Translations under genes and position numbers: made by a program | The notes under the pieces: model-generated | What the model saw: only the letters and a program-made list of their open reading frames with translations | Databases searched by the model: none | Told to the model about the DNA's origin: nothing | Shown: in pieces, positions 1-7,087 of the stretch | Numbering within the stretch: the stretch's first letter is position 1 | Layout of the letters: every line of letters starts with the position of its first letter | Assembly (NCBI GenBank): GCA_002417685.1 | Contig: DICP01000033.1 | Location: 10,680-22,680 of the forward strand | DNA length: 12,001 bases | Direction: 5' to 3' | Source of the DNA: Candidatus Mesolinea sp. UBA5823 | GTDB taxonomy: Bacteria; Chloroflexota; Anaerolineae; Anaerolineales; Anaerolineaceae

Positions 1-834
1 CATAATGCTGGAGTTAATTTCGTCCTTTAGGCGGCGCAGCAAGTCAAGAATCTGGGCTTCAATCGTTACATCCAAAGCAGTGGTAGGCTCATCCGCAATA
101 ATCAAGCGAGGATTACATGCCAACGCCATGGCAATCATAATACGCTGGCGCATTCCTCCAGAAAGCTCGTGCGGATACATATTATAGACGCCGGTGTTAT
201 TTGCAATCCCAACCATATCTATCATGTGCAAAGATTGCTGCTTTACTTGTTCTTGCGTCATTTCCGGGTTGTGCAGCTCAATAACCTCGTCGATCTGATC
301 CCCAACTTTAAAGACAGGATTGAGACAGGTCATAGGTTCCTGGAAAATCATAGAAACTTTGGCGCCGCGAATTTTTTCCATGGCTTCAATAGGGGTCTTA
401 GCGATGTCATATACTTTATCACCAGTGTTAAGGCGAATCGTGCCTTCAACAATTTGCCCCTGAGGTCTTTGAACCAGCTGCATTAAGGAAAGGGCGGTCA
501 CAGATTTACCACAGCCAGACTCCCCTACTACGCCAACAGTTTTGCCTTGAGGGATATCAAATGTTACCCCATCCACAGCCTTGACCGTGCCGACATCTGT
601 AAAGAAATAGGTGTGCAGATTATCAAATTCTGCAACGTTATTCGGATCCTTCATGGTCGTAAGGTATTCACTCTCCGGGACATTCTTCCGTTTGCGTTGC
701 TTCTCGAGAGCATCAGTGATTTTTCGATTCTCTCTGGAAATCCGAGCCGATTCCTTAGCTGAAATGTAATTCGAATTCCTTACTTTGGATTTCTTATGGT
801 TGTTATTTAATTTAGCGTTATTGTTATCAGACAT
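1..834 (-). CDS. oppD: Oligopeptide ABC transporter ATP-binding protein, OppD/DppD type (3' end cut by window)
   Basis: This is a cytoplasmic ATPase subunit that would power the importer encoded just upstream. The frame is open through 278 residues to the window edge, so the C-terminus is missing. Visible ABC motifs are Walker A GESGCGKS (residues 104-111), a Q-loop FQEPM (164-168), the signature LSGGM (224-228), Walker B LIIADEP with catalytic Glu249, and the D-loop TALD (252-255). FQEP and LSGGM followed by RQR are typical of the OppD/DppD branch. The start at 834 is preceded by GGAG at 838-841, only three bases from the ATG, with a further GAGG upstream. It lies 9 bp after the oppC stop. 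The ABC fold begins near residue 70 (EFDNLHTYFF), so about 70 basic, Asn/Lys/Arg-rich residues form an unusual N-terminal extension. Met61 is an alternative start but has a poorly spaced ribosome site. Substrate is not determined; peptides are the family default. Confidence 0.93.
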   Translation of the reverse strand, partial: MSDNNNAKLNNNHKKSKVRNSNYISAKESARISRENRKITDALEKQRKRKNVPESEYLTTMKDPNNVAEFDNLHTYFFTDVGTVKAVDGVTFDIPQGKTVGVVGESGCGKSVTALSLMQLVQRPQGQIVEGTIRLNTGDKVYDIAKTPIEAMEKIRGAKVSMIFQEPMTCLNPVFKVGDQIDEVIELHNPEMTQEQVKQQSLHMIDMVGIANNTGVYNMYPHELSGGMRQRIMIAMALACNPRLIIADEPTTALDVTIEAQILDLLRRLKDEINSSIM

Positions 835-843
835 TGTCTCCAA

Positions 844-2610
844 CTACCTCTTCATCTTAGGATCAAATGCATCGCGCAGCCCATCGCCAATAAAGTTAAA
901 GCCCAACACAGTCAGGAGAATGAGCATGCCTGCGGGGATCCACATAAACCAGAAGTTTGTCATCACGTAAGCATCCGAAGCCACATTGATAATGCTTCCC
1001 CAAGAAGCTTCTGGGTATTTCACACCTAAACCTAAAAAGCCTAAGGTTGCTTCGGTGATGATAATCCCACCTAACGATCCCGTTGCTTGCACAATCAAAA
1101 GTGGCATCACATTCGGGACCAAGTGCCTAAAAATGCGCCGACTCGTAGGAATACCGGTCGCTTCAGCAGCTACCATAAAATCTTGCTCTCGGAGTGAGAG
1201 AATCTGACCACGCACCACGCGAGCCACACCAGTCCAACCAAGAATACCTAGAACCACCATGAGTATATAGAGGCGTTGACGGGGGTCAATCTTCAGCGTA
1301 TCCATCACTGAACCGATAATAATAACAACCGGATAAAAGGGAATACTATTAAACAGGTCAACCACACGCATTAATATGGTATCTACGGCTCCGCCGAAGT
1401 AACCAGATAAACCGCCAACTATAACGCCCAAGATAATCTCAAAGAAAACAACGATAAAGCCAACCATTAAAGAAACTTGGCCGCCATACATCAGGCGCGT
1501 CATTACATCCATACCATTGTTATCTAATCCAAGCGGGTGCTCCCTTGAAGGGAATTCGAACATGCGGATTAATTGCGCCTGGGTATCTCGTTTGATGTTG
1601 AATGTATTTAACACGCGCCCTATTTCGTAGGTAATTAAGTTCCCTTCCGAATCTGGGAAAGTAAACCGAGTTTCTCTATCTTCAATGGCTTTCCGTGCAG
1701 CTGATTTAAATTCTACTGAAAGAAACTCAGATTGATTAATCGGATTGACGATAATATTGGAGATTGCTGCAAATTCGTTTCCGGATGCATCATAAATGGT
1801 ATATTGCCCATCTTCAGATTCTATCGAATACGTCTTCGTATTTACAATAAATTTATCCTCACCTTGATTTATCGCTCTTAGACAAGCTAGCTTGAAATCA
1901 TAGGAGTCAACAATCGGTTGATATTCCTGGCGATAAGCATCAAAGGTGTCCATAATCGCTAAGGCTACATCGTGCTCAGTAGAAATCTGATCGCCTTTAT
2001 CTTTTTTGGTAATGTGGTAGATTGTGCCATCGACGACAAAGCTATCTTCTTTTGCTGCTTTAGCTGCTTCATAAGCCGTGATAACAGCTTTTGGAACCTT
2101 AGCATCATTCACAGGGGTCACAATACCCACCATTACTTCAGCGATTGGCTCCAACTGCATAATGCGGTAAGCATTTTCACCTTCTTGGGTAAAGTAGTAG
2201 ATAGAATCTCCAGAAGTGAAGCTATTATTTCCTTTGCCTAAAGCAAGAATGAATTGGGCTCTATCACTAAGCGTAAATTCTTCACCTTCAACAATGGTAT
2301 AACGCAATTCTTGGTTGTAGATAGCGGCGGCATAATCTTTGGGAATTATTGCTTCGCCAGTAAAAACTTGAGCCTGTCCATAGGGCGAAAATATAGGTCC
2401 CACAAAAGCAAATAAAAACATAAACACGATAATGACAAGCCCGGCAACAGCCAGCTTGTTGCGGATAAAACGCTTGAATACAAGCATTCCCGGCGATAGC
2501 ACTTTGACGCGGCGTGCATCATCCAATGCCATTTCGTCGTCGAAGCCTGCCTCAATGAGTTCTGGTTCTGTGGGGATAAAGTTAGGTTTATTTTCTGCTT
2601 GATCAGACAT
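844..2610 (-). CDS. oppC: Oligopeptide ABC transporter permease, OppC/DppC type, with large extracytoplasmic insertion
   Basis: This is one of the two membrane subunits of the importer. The order is: a charged cytoplasmic N-terminus (1-50), TM1 (about 52-72), a large insertion (about 75-357), the family motif HPLGLDNNGMDV (358-369), then about five further TM segments (377-402 onward). The EAA loop that contacts the ATPase is at 477-507 and contains AAEATG. Family members usually have about 300 residues and only a short loop between TM1 and the HPLGTDxxGRDV motif. This one has 588, and the surplus is the insertion, predicted to lie outside the membrane. The usual Arg of GRDV is Met here. The insertion carries four degenerate repeats, annotated separately. 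The gene starts 12 bp after the oppB stop with a weak GGTGGTGG ribosome site, and oppD follows 9 bp after its end, so it is co-transcribed. The permease assignment is very secure; the role of the insertion is unknown. Confidence 0.95.
   Translation of the reverse strand: MSDQAENKPNFIPTEPELIEAGFDDEMALDDARRVKVLSPGMLVFKRFIRNKLAVAGLVIIVFMFLFAFVGPIFSPYGQAQVFTGEAIIPKDYAAAIYNQELRYTIVEGEEFTLSDRAQFILALGKGNNSFTSGDSIYYFTQEGENAYRIMQLEPIAEVMVGIVTPVNDAKVPKAVITAYEAAKAAKEDSFVVDGTIYHITKKDKGDQISTEHDVALAIMDTFDAYRQEYQPIVDSYDFKLACLRAINQGEDKFIVNTKTYSIESEDGQYTIYDASGNEFAAISNIIVNPINQSEFLSVEFKSAARKAIEDRETRFTFPDSEGNLITYEIGRVLNTFNIKRDTQAQLIRMFEFPSREHPLGLDNNGMDVMTRLMYGGQVSLMVGFIVVFFEIILGVIVGGLSGYFGGAVDTILMRVVDLFNSIPFYPVVIIIGSVMDTLKIDPRQRLYILMVVLGILGWTGVARVVRGQILSLREQDFMVAAEATGIPTSRRIFRHLVPNVMPLLIVQATGSLGGIIITEATLGFLGLGVKYPEASWGSIINVASDAYVMTNFWFMWIPAGMLILLTVLGFNFIGDGLRDAFDPKMKR
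1591..2268 (-). repeat. Four degenerate ~62-aa protein repeats inside the OppC-type permease
   Basis: Within the extracytoplasmic insertion of the permease, four segments share the pattern A-x3-A-x7-F-x(6-11)-Y-x-(I/F). The core Phe residues are 131, 191, 254 and 316, giving spacings of 60, 63 and 62. The Tyr residues are 138, 198, 261 and 328. An Ala sits eight residues before every Phe (123, 183, 246, 308). A second Ala sits twelve before in repeats 2 to 4 (179, 242, 304) and is shifted by one in repeat 1 (118). Examples are AAKAAKEDSFVVDGTIYHI and CLRAINQGEDKFIVNTKTY. Each looks like an amphipathic helix followed by a beta-hairpin. The repeat is visible in the protein; I did not see strong DNA-level identity, so it is old. 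Confidence 0.7.
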
Positions 2611-2622
2611 TGACCACCACCG

Positions 2623-3612
2623 TTAATTCACTCGAACGCGTGGATCAACCACCGCATACATGATGTCTGCGAGGATTAAACTGACCTGCGTGAGAATAAG
2701 CATAAATGTTGTGTAGAACATAGCAAAAGGTATATCTCCGCGAACCATAGCTTGATATGAGATATACCCAATACCGGGGATCTGAAAAAGTGTTTCGGTA
2801 ATCAAGGCACCGCTAAACATGCTCGGTAAAAGGAAACTCATGTAAGAGATTAATGGGATGAGTGTATTCCGGAAGGCGTGTTTATTGATAACTTTATTTT
2901 CAGGCAGACCTTTTGCTCGTGCCGTGCGAATATAATCGGAATTCAACACTTCAAGCATATTAGTGCGGGTATAACGCATCAACCCACCAATGGAAAGCAT
3001 GGTAAGGGTTACAACGGGCAATACCATGTGGTAAGCCATATCCCAAAATTGCTGCCACGGGGTCATGGTCGAAAAATACCTGCCTGTTAAGCCATAAAGG
3101 TCAAACCAGCCTAACTTAATCGAAAACACATACTTAAGAATTGTAGCCAAGAAAAACGTGGGTAAAGATATACCCGCTAAAGCAAAGATCGAAATTGCGT
3201 AATCTGTCTTACTATATTGATTCCTAGCGGCAGTAATGCCTAATGGAATCGCAATAAACATCTGCACAAAAAAGGTAATGATATTAATAATAACGGAATA
3301 CCAGATGACCTGGTTAAATTTTTCAGTTACGGGTATGCCGTAATGCCAGGATTCTCCGAAATCCCCTTTAATTGCGTTTCCTAGCCAGCCAAAATAACCC
3401 GGGATAATACCCACATCAAGCTTGTACACTTCATTGAGTTGATCTAGCCATTCCTGATAGGTTTTTGTACTCAGTGGATTACTAGCCCGTTCCCTGGCTA
3501 CAGTCTCAACATAAGATGAAGGCAAGCTGCGAATGATAGCATAAACTACCATAGCGCCAAAGAAAGTTATAAATATCCCCAGGGCAACCCTTCTGATAAT
3601 AAAATTACGCAT
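2623..3612 (-). CDS. oppB: Oligopeptide ABC transporter permease, OppB/DppB type
   Basis: This is the second membrane subunit of the importer. At 329 aa it has the normal length for the family. It begins with the typical RRVALGIFITFFGAMVVYAI TM1 (about 9-29). An extracytoplasmic region of about 70 residues follows, with the family-like GYFGWLGNAIKGDFGESW (72-89). Further TM segments lie near 104-128, 137-160, 195-215, 252-275 and 297-320. The EAA loop that couples to the ATPase is at 221-253 (DYIRTARAKGL, residues 226-236), and the end VVDPRVR is characteristic. The start at 3612 is supported by a GAGGGA ribosome site about six bases upstream. It follows the binding-protein gene after 123 bp that hold a strong hairpin, and oppC begins 12 bp after its stop. 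Unlike its two partners it shows no enlargement. Confidence 0.96.
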   Translation of the reverse strand: MRNFIIRRVALGIFITFFGAMVVYAIIRSLPSSYVETVARERASNPLSTKTYQEWLDQLNEVYKLDVGIIPGYFGWLGNAIKGDFGESWHYGIPVTEKFNQVIWYSVIINIITFFVQMFIAIPLGITAARNQYSKTDYAISIFALAGISLPTFFLATILKYVFSIKLGWFDLYGLTGRYFSTMTPWQQFWDMAYHMVLPVVTLTMLSIGGLMRYTRTNMLEVLNSDYIRTARAKGLPENKVINKHAFRNTLIPLISYMSFLLPSMFSGALITETLFQIPGIGYISYQAMVRGDIPFAMFYTTFMLILTQVSLILADIMYAVVDPRVRVN

Positions 3613-3681
3613 TGCGATCCCTCATTCTATTTTTTGATCTTGGTGCTTTTATATATCCATTTTATATTAATTGCTATTAAT

Positions 3682-3711
3682 TGGTGAGCCCACCCAAAGG
3701 TGGGCTCACCA
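3682..3711 (-). promoter_or_regulatory. Strong intercistronic hairpin between binding-protein and permease genes
   Basis: Positions 3683-3694 and 3699-3710 are perfect 12-bp inverted repeats (GGTGAGCCCACC and GGTGGGCTCACC) around a 4-base loop. An extra T-A pair (3682/3711) makes 13 bp. The structure begins 24 bases after the binding-protein stop codon. On the minus strand it is followed by the mixed A/T sequence AATTAATAGCAATTAATA rather than a U-run, so it is not a classical intrinsic terminator. Known binding-protein operons often carry such a hairpin here. It protects the 3' end of the upstream message or partly terminates, which raises binding protein over permease. That role is inferred here; the hairpin itself is directly visible. 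Confidence 0.85.
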
Positions 3712-3735
3712 GAAGTAACTATTCAAACATCAATG

Positions 3736-6288
3736 TTACCGCATTTCAAGTAATTCGATGTCATTCATCCAGCCCCAATAAGTCGTGATATCGGGGGTAA
3801 TGGTATCAATGTTGATGCGCTGCGTGCTGAAGATGACGCAGTTCTGCCGCTGATAGGTCGGAATTTCTACAGCCCAATCGAGAATGATCTCAAGAGCCTG
3901 TTTGTATAGTGCCTTGCGGTAGTTCTGGTCATCACTCTTGCGAGCATCCAAAATCAGCTGATCCAGCTCGGGATCCTGAATATGGTAATGGTTGGATTCT
4001 GATGATCCTTCCTTACCAACGATGTTATTGCTGTGATAGATCTGATACATATCTGGATCGATTGTAACCTGCCAGGCTGCTGCCCAGAGTTCTTGAGTAC
4101 CAGCGTCCAAAGCATCCCAGAGGATATTGCTGTCTGACGGGTCGTTGATCGTGAGTTCCATGCCGAGTTTACCCAAGGATTCCTGTGCAGCAGTCAAGAT
4201 TGCGAAAGCAGGGTGGTCACCCGTACCGCCACCAGGTACGATCACTTCGTAGCTCAGCTTGGCGCCTTCTGGTGCAGCAGTTAACTTGCCATTTTCGACC
4301 GTAAAGCCGGCAGCTTCAAAGTAGGCTAACGCAGCTTGTTCAGCCGCAGCATATTTCTCTTCCATTGTCATTTCTGGCGTGTAAATCGGTTCGCCATCAA
4401 CACCAATAGAGTAAGCCACTTTGTAATCAGGATCGGTCGGTTGAGGTGCAGCCCAAGATGTGTTGGAAATTGGGTAATTAATAACTACCGCAGCATCACC
4501 GTAGTAGCTGTCGATAGCCACATCACGATGCACCGCTAAGATGGTAGCAATGCCCTTGCGCAAGTTCTTCGATGCCTCAGATCCAGCTTCATCACCAACT
4601 TTAACGGTTTCAGCATTGATACCAATGTAACCGTAACCCAAGTTGTCCACTAAGCTGGTGGTAATGACATCACCAGTAAGTTCGCCATTGGAGTTGTAAG
4701 ACCTAACTTCCTCGAAGCGAGCACGGGAACCGGTCAACGTGCCCATATCGACTGTACCAGTCATAACACCAGAAGCAACCTCTGCTGTTGCGGTTTCCCT
4801 GAACTGAATTTCGCGAATCTTGGGGCATCCACGATAGTAATTTTCATTCGCTTCGAAATAGACGACCTTATTGTCATATTTGACAAACTTATATGGCCCA
4901 GCGCCCATCGGCGTGGCTGATAAGCTTTCCTGTTTGGAAAGATCGCCAAAGTCAAAGCCGAATTTATTGTTCTCGTAATCGTATTTGGCAACGTCACCAT
5001 AGTAATGCAATGGGGTGACATTAATACCCAGAATAGAATACACAGCCGGAGCTGAGAAACCATTTAGGGTCACTTCAACAGTGTAATCGTCGAGTTTCTT
5101 GATGCCGGAAATATTCGGAACGCCTTCGCCACCCATAGATTCATCTAATGGGCCCCAATAGCCGATGAATGCGGATTTTACATTTCCATAAATATCTGCA
5201 CCAACCGCAGACTCAATGGAAGCATATTCAACCACATCACCTTCGTAGAGAGTGTAGGCTTCATTATAGAAATCATCAATAGTTGGGAAAGTTTCCACGA
5301 GATCCCAAGTGGCGCCAGAGGGAGCAACAAATTCGCCTGCATCATTCAGCTCGCCAAAAGCCCACATTCCCATCGCGAAAGCCACTTTGAGGCCATCATT
5401 CGCAGAAATTTCATCGACAGTCTTATTCAAGACCTGGCTTGCATAGTCCTCGTTCAGATAATTGGCGATAACATAATCCACAATACCCTGAACGTCGGCC
5501 TTCCAGGCTTCAGTCAATCTGTTCCAGAAGTCAGTTTGCTGTTCTTCGGTCCACGCATCTTCTGCAGACCACTCATGATCAGGGCCGGCAGCGTAAATGG
5601 CTTCAACCATAGCAGCATATTTGTCATACACTTCGCTTGTGGTCTGAGTTTGATAGTCTTTCAGGCCAACGATGTCATAGGATGACAAGGTGGTGGAACC
5701 AACATACGACGGATCAAGAAAAGTGTAGTAGGTGAAGATTATATCGTCAGCTGTTACCGGAGTGCCATCTGAGAACTTCATACCGACACGTAACCGTGCC
5801 GTGTATTTCGTGGTATCCGTTGCTTCGTCATAATCGACGCTTACATTTGCAGGGCCTTTATATAGATATGGAACGCCATTATAAGGCACAGTTTCGCCTT
5901 CGATGGCATTGAAAATGATGCCACCCGTGCGATCAGTCGTGAGCAATGAAATCTGCGTCATGTTGGCGACATCCACATCATAAGCTGTATCTGCAAAAAA
6001 TGGGCTGAACTTTTGTGAGAACTGGTCATAAGCCACTACGAGGGGTGTATCGATCGTGGGGGCAGTGGGCAAATTCTCACCAAAGGGTTCCTCTTCGAAG
6101 ACAACTTCAGTCTCTTCAGGCGTAGCCTCAGTTACCTCAGTGGTCTCCGTTGGTTCGGGCGCCTCAGTCTCCGTTGGCGCAGGCTCGGTTGTGGCTACTG
6201 GCGTCTCAGAAACGCAAGCCGCCAGCACACCAAGTAGCATTGTGCATGCTAGGACTAAGGAAAGGACTTTCGTGTACTTTTTGTTCAT
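3736..6288 (-). CDS. oppA: Oligopeptide-type ABC transporter substrate-binding lipoprotein (SBP family 5), enlarged
   Basis: This is an extracytoplasmic solute-binding lipoprotein that would deliver substrate to the permeases encoded next. Its signal peptide ends in lipobox LAAC with Cys25 as the lipid anchor. A Thr/Glu/Pro-rich stalk follows (about 30-66). The family-5 core is recognisable from LVVAYDQFSQKFSPFFAD (83-100), through KFSDGTPVTADDIIFTYYTF (171-190), DDYTVEVTLNGFSAPAVYSI (400-419), GAGPYKFVKYD (462-472) and LRKGIATILAVHRD (576-589), to a C-terminal region ending near TTYWGW. It has 850 residues against a usual 500-600. Much of the surplus is an acidic, mainly helical segment at about 205-392. 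The start at 6288 has an AGGAG ribosome site at good distance and a consensus promoter just upstream. It heads the oppABCD-order operon. The true ligand cannot be read from sequence; peptide is the family default, but sugars and other solutes are known for family 5. Confidence 0.93.
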   Translation of the reverse strand: MNKKYTKVLSLVLACTMLLGVLAACVSETPVATTEPAPTETEAPEPTETTEVTEATPEETEVVFEEEPFGENLPTAPTIDTPLVVAYDQFSQKFSPFFADTAYDVDVANMTQISLLTTDRTGGIIFNAIEGETVPYNGVPYLYKGPANVSVDYDEATDTTKYTARLRVGMKFSDGTPVTADDIIFTYYTFLDPSYVGSTTLSSYDIVGLKDYQTQTTSEVYDKYAAMVEAIYAAGPDHEWSAEDAWTEEQQTDFWNRLTEAWKADVQGIVDYVIANYLNEDYASQVLNKTVDEISANDGLKVAFAMGMWAFGELNDAGEFVAPSGATWDLVETFPTIDDFYNEAYTLYEGDVVEYASIESAVGADIYGNVKSAFIGYWGPLDESMGGEGVPNISGIKKLDDYTVEVTLNGFSAPAVYSILGINVTPLHYYGDVAKYDYENNKFGFDFGDLSKQESLSATPMGAGPYKFVKYDNKVVYFEANENYYRGCPKIREIQFRETATAEVASGVMTGTVDMGTLTGSRARFEEVRSYNSNGELTGDVITTSLVDNLGYGYIGINAETVKVGDEAGSEASKNLRKGIATILAVHRDVAIDSYYGDAAVVINYPISNTSWAAPQPTDPDYKVAYSIGVDGEPIYTPEMTMEEKYAAAEQAALAYFEAAGFTVENGKLTAAPEGAKLSYEVIVPGGGTGDHPAFAILTAAQESLGKLGMELTINDPSDSNILWDALDAGTQELWAAAWQVTIDPDMYQIYHSNNIVGKEGSSESNHYHIQDPELDQLILDARKSDDQNYRKALYKQALEIILDWAVEIPTYQRQNCVIFSTQRINIDTITPDITTYWGWMNDIELLEMR

Positions 6289-6302
6289 AGATATTCTCCT
6301 AT
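6289..6302 (-). promoter_or_regulatory. Strong Shine-Dalgarno of the binding-protein gene
   Basis: Read on the minus strand, the bases before the ATG at 6288 are AATAGGAGAATATCT. AGGAG lies about eight bases from the start codon. It is the best ribosome site in the window, and it fits a highly expressed binding protein. Confidence 0.8.
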
Positions 6303-6323
6303 TCTCCTTGAACTATTTTGGTC

Positions 6324-6353
6324 ATTATAATCGGAACTATGGTAAGCTGTCAA
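6324..6353 (-). promoter_or_regulatory. Consensus sigma70-type promoter for the oppABCD-order operon
   Basis: On the minus strand, TTGACA (6348-6353) and TATAAT (6324-6329) both match the consensus exactly and are separated by 18 bp. Transcription would begin near 6317, giving a leader of about 29 nt that contains the AGGAG ribosome site. It lies in the 161-bp gap after the four-helix membrane protein gene. It therefore marks the boundary between the two transcription units, although read-through from upstream is not excluded. Confidence 0.85.
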
Positions 6354-6449
6354 TAAATCGGAGCGAAAATTCTTGCTAAATGCTTCATAATTCGCACGCA
6401 TTTTCGGACTGTGGGTTGCATTTCTTGTAAATCCTTCCAGATGAGTCAA

Positions 6450-7028
6450 TTATTCTCTAATCGAAGGGAGTGAATTTTCTTCCACACTGGAACCCTTCAC
6501 CGGAGTAACATGCTTTTGTAAACGAAAGAACAGGAACGCCAAACCCGCAGCTGCGCCTTCTAAGCTTAAGAAAATATACTCCATGCCACCTTCTAGGGTT
6601 TGCTCCGAAAGCAGTATGAACACGCCTTCACCAACCACTGCAATGAGCAGCAGAATTAATAAGGCAGTGCCTGCATTTTTCATGTGATTGTAGGAAAGGC
6701 TAATTTCATCACGGTGATATTTGCGCTGCTCCTTCGGGATTCGAAATGCTCCTGAAAAAATAAAATATAGCGGTAAAAACGCAAAAACATAAGGTAAAGA
6801 AACGTAGAACTCATACATTCCTAAGTTCCCAATAAATCCTCCCAAGACGTGCAAGATTAGGATCGCTATTGCTAGAGCAAGGCTCTGATTTCTGAAAGTT
6901 TTGATTTGCCGGGCATCCAAAGCCACCTCATAATATTCACCCCGGTAGACGGCTTTCTTGCGTTCTTGCCCTTTTTCATCCGTCGTAATGACGTTTTCGT
7001 AATCATCAGCGTATTTCTTAGCTGCCAT
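6450..7028 (-). CDS. Hypothetical four-helix membrane protein
   Basis: I do not recognise this 192-aa protein. A charged, probably cytoplasmic N-terminus (1-45) with three Tyr in VYRGEYYEV (27-35) precedes TM1 (about 47-66) and TM2 (74-94). A basic loop IPKEQRKYHRDE (97-108) follows, then TM3 (118-140), TM4 (150-169) and a short polar tail. The two hydrophobic hairpins and the basic middle loop suggest both ends are cytoplasmic. No catalytic motif is visible. The start at 7028 has AGGA about eight bases upstream. It follows the solute-binding lipoprotein gene by 59 bp on the same strand with no terminator seen, so it may be the last gene of the PBP-rsgA-lipoprotein operon. A link to transport or envelope function is suggested only by location. 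Confidence 0.85.
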   Translation of the reverse strand: MAAKKYADDYENVITTDEKGQERKKAVYRGEYYEVALDARQIKTFRNQSLALAIAILILHVLGGFIGNLGMYEFYVSLPYVFAFLPLYFIFSGAFRIPKEQRKYHRDEISLSYNHMKNAGTALLILLLIAVVGEGVFILLSEQTLEGGMEYIFLSLEGAAAGLAFLFFRLQKHVTPVKGSSVEENSLPSIRE

Positions 7029-7087
7029 ATTCGCATCCTATCACAAGTAACTTAGCTGGTTTCATTAAATTCCTCTCAACTGCATCC

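Noticed and set aside
3682..3711. Calling the intercistronic hairpin a rho-independent terminator
   Set aside because: There is no U-tract after it on the minus strand or T-tract on the plus strand, and the permease genes downstream have no clear promoter of their own.
6056..6379. A plus-strand open frame encoding a Ser/Val/Gly-rich protein
   Set aside because: It is the antisense image of the Thr/Glu/Pro stalk of the binding protein and runs through its promoter; low complexity explains the open frame.
6364..6406. Weak dyads upstream of the importer promoter (ATTTTCG/CGAAAAT arms and AAATGC/GCATTT arms)
   Set aside because: The arms are 6-7 bp, far apart or mutually exclusive, AT-rich, and without a U-run, so neither a terminator nor an operator can be supported.
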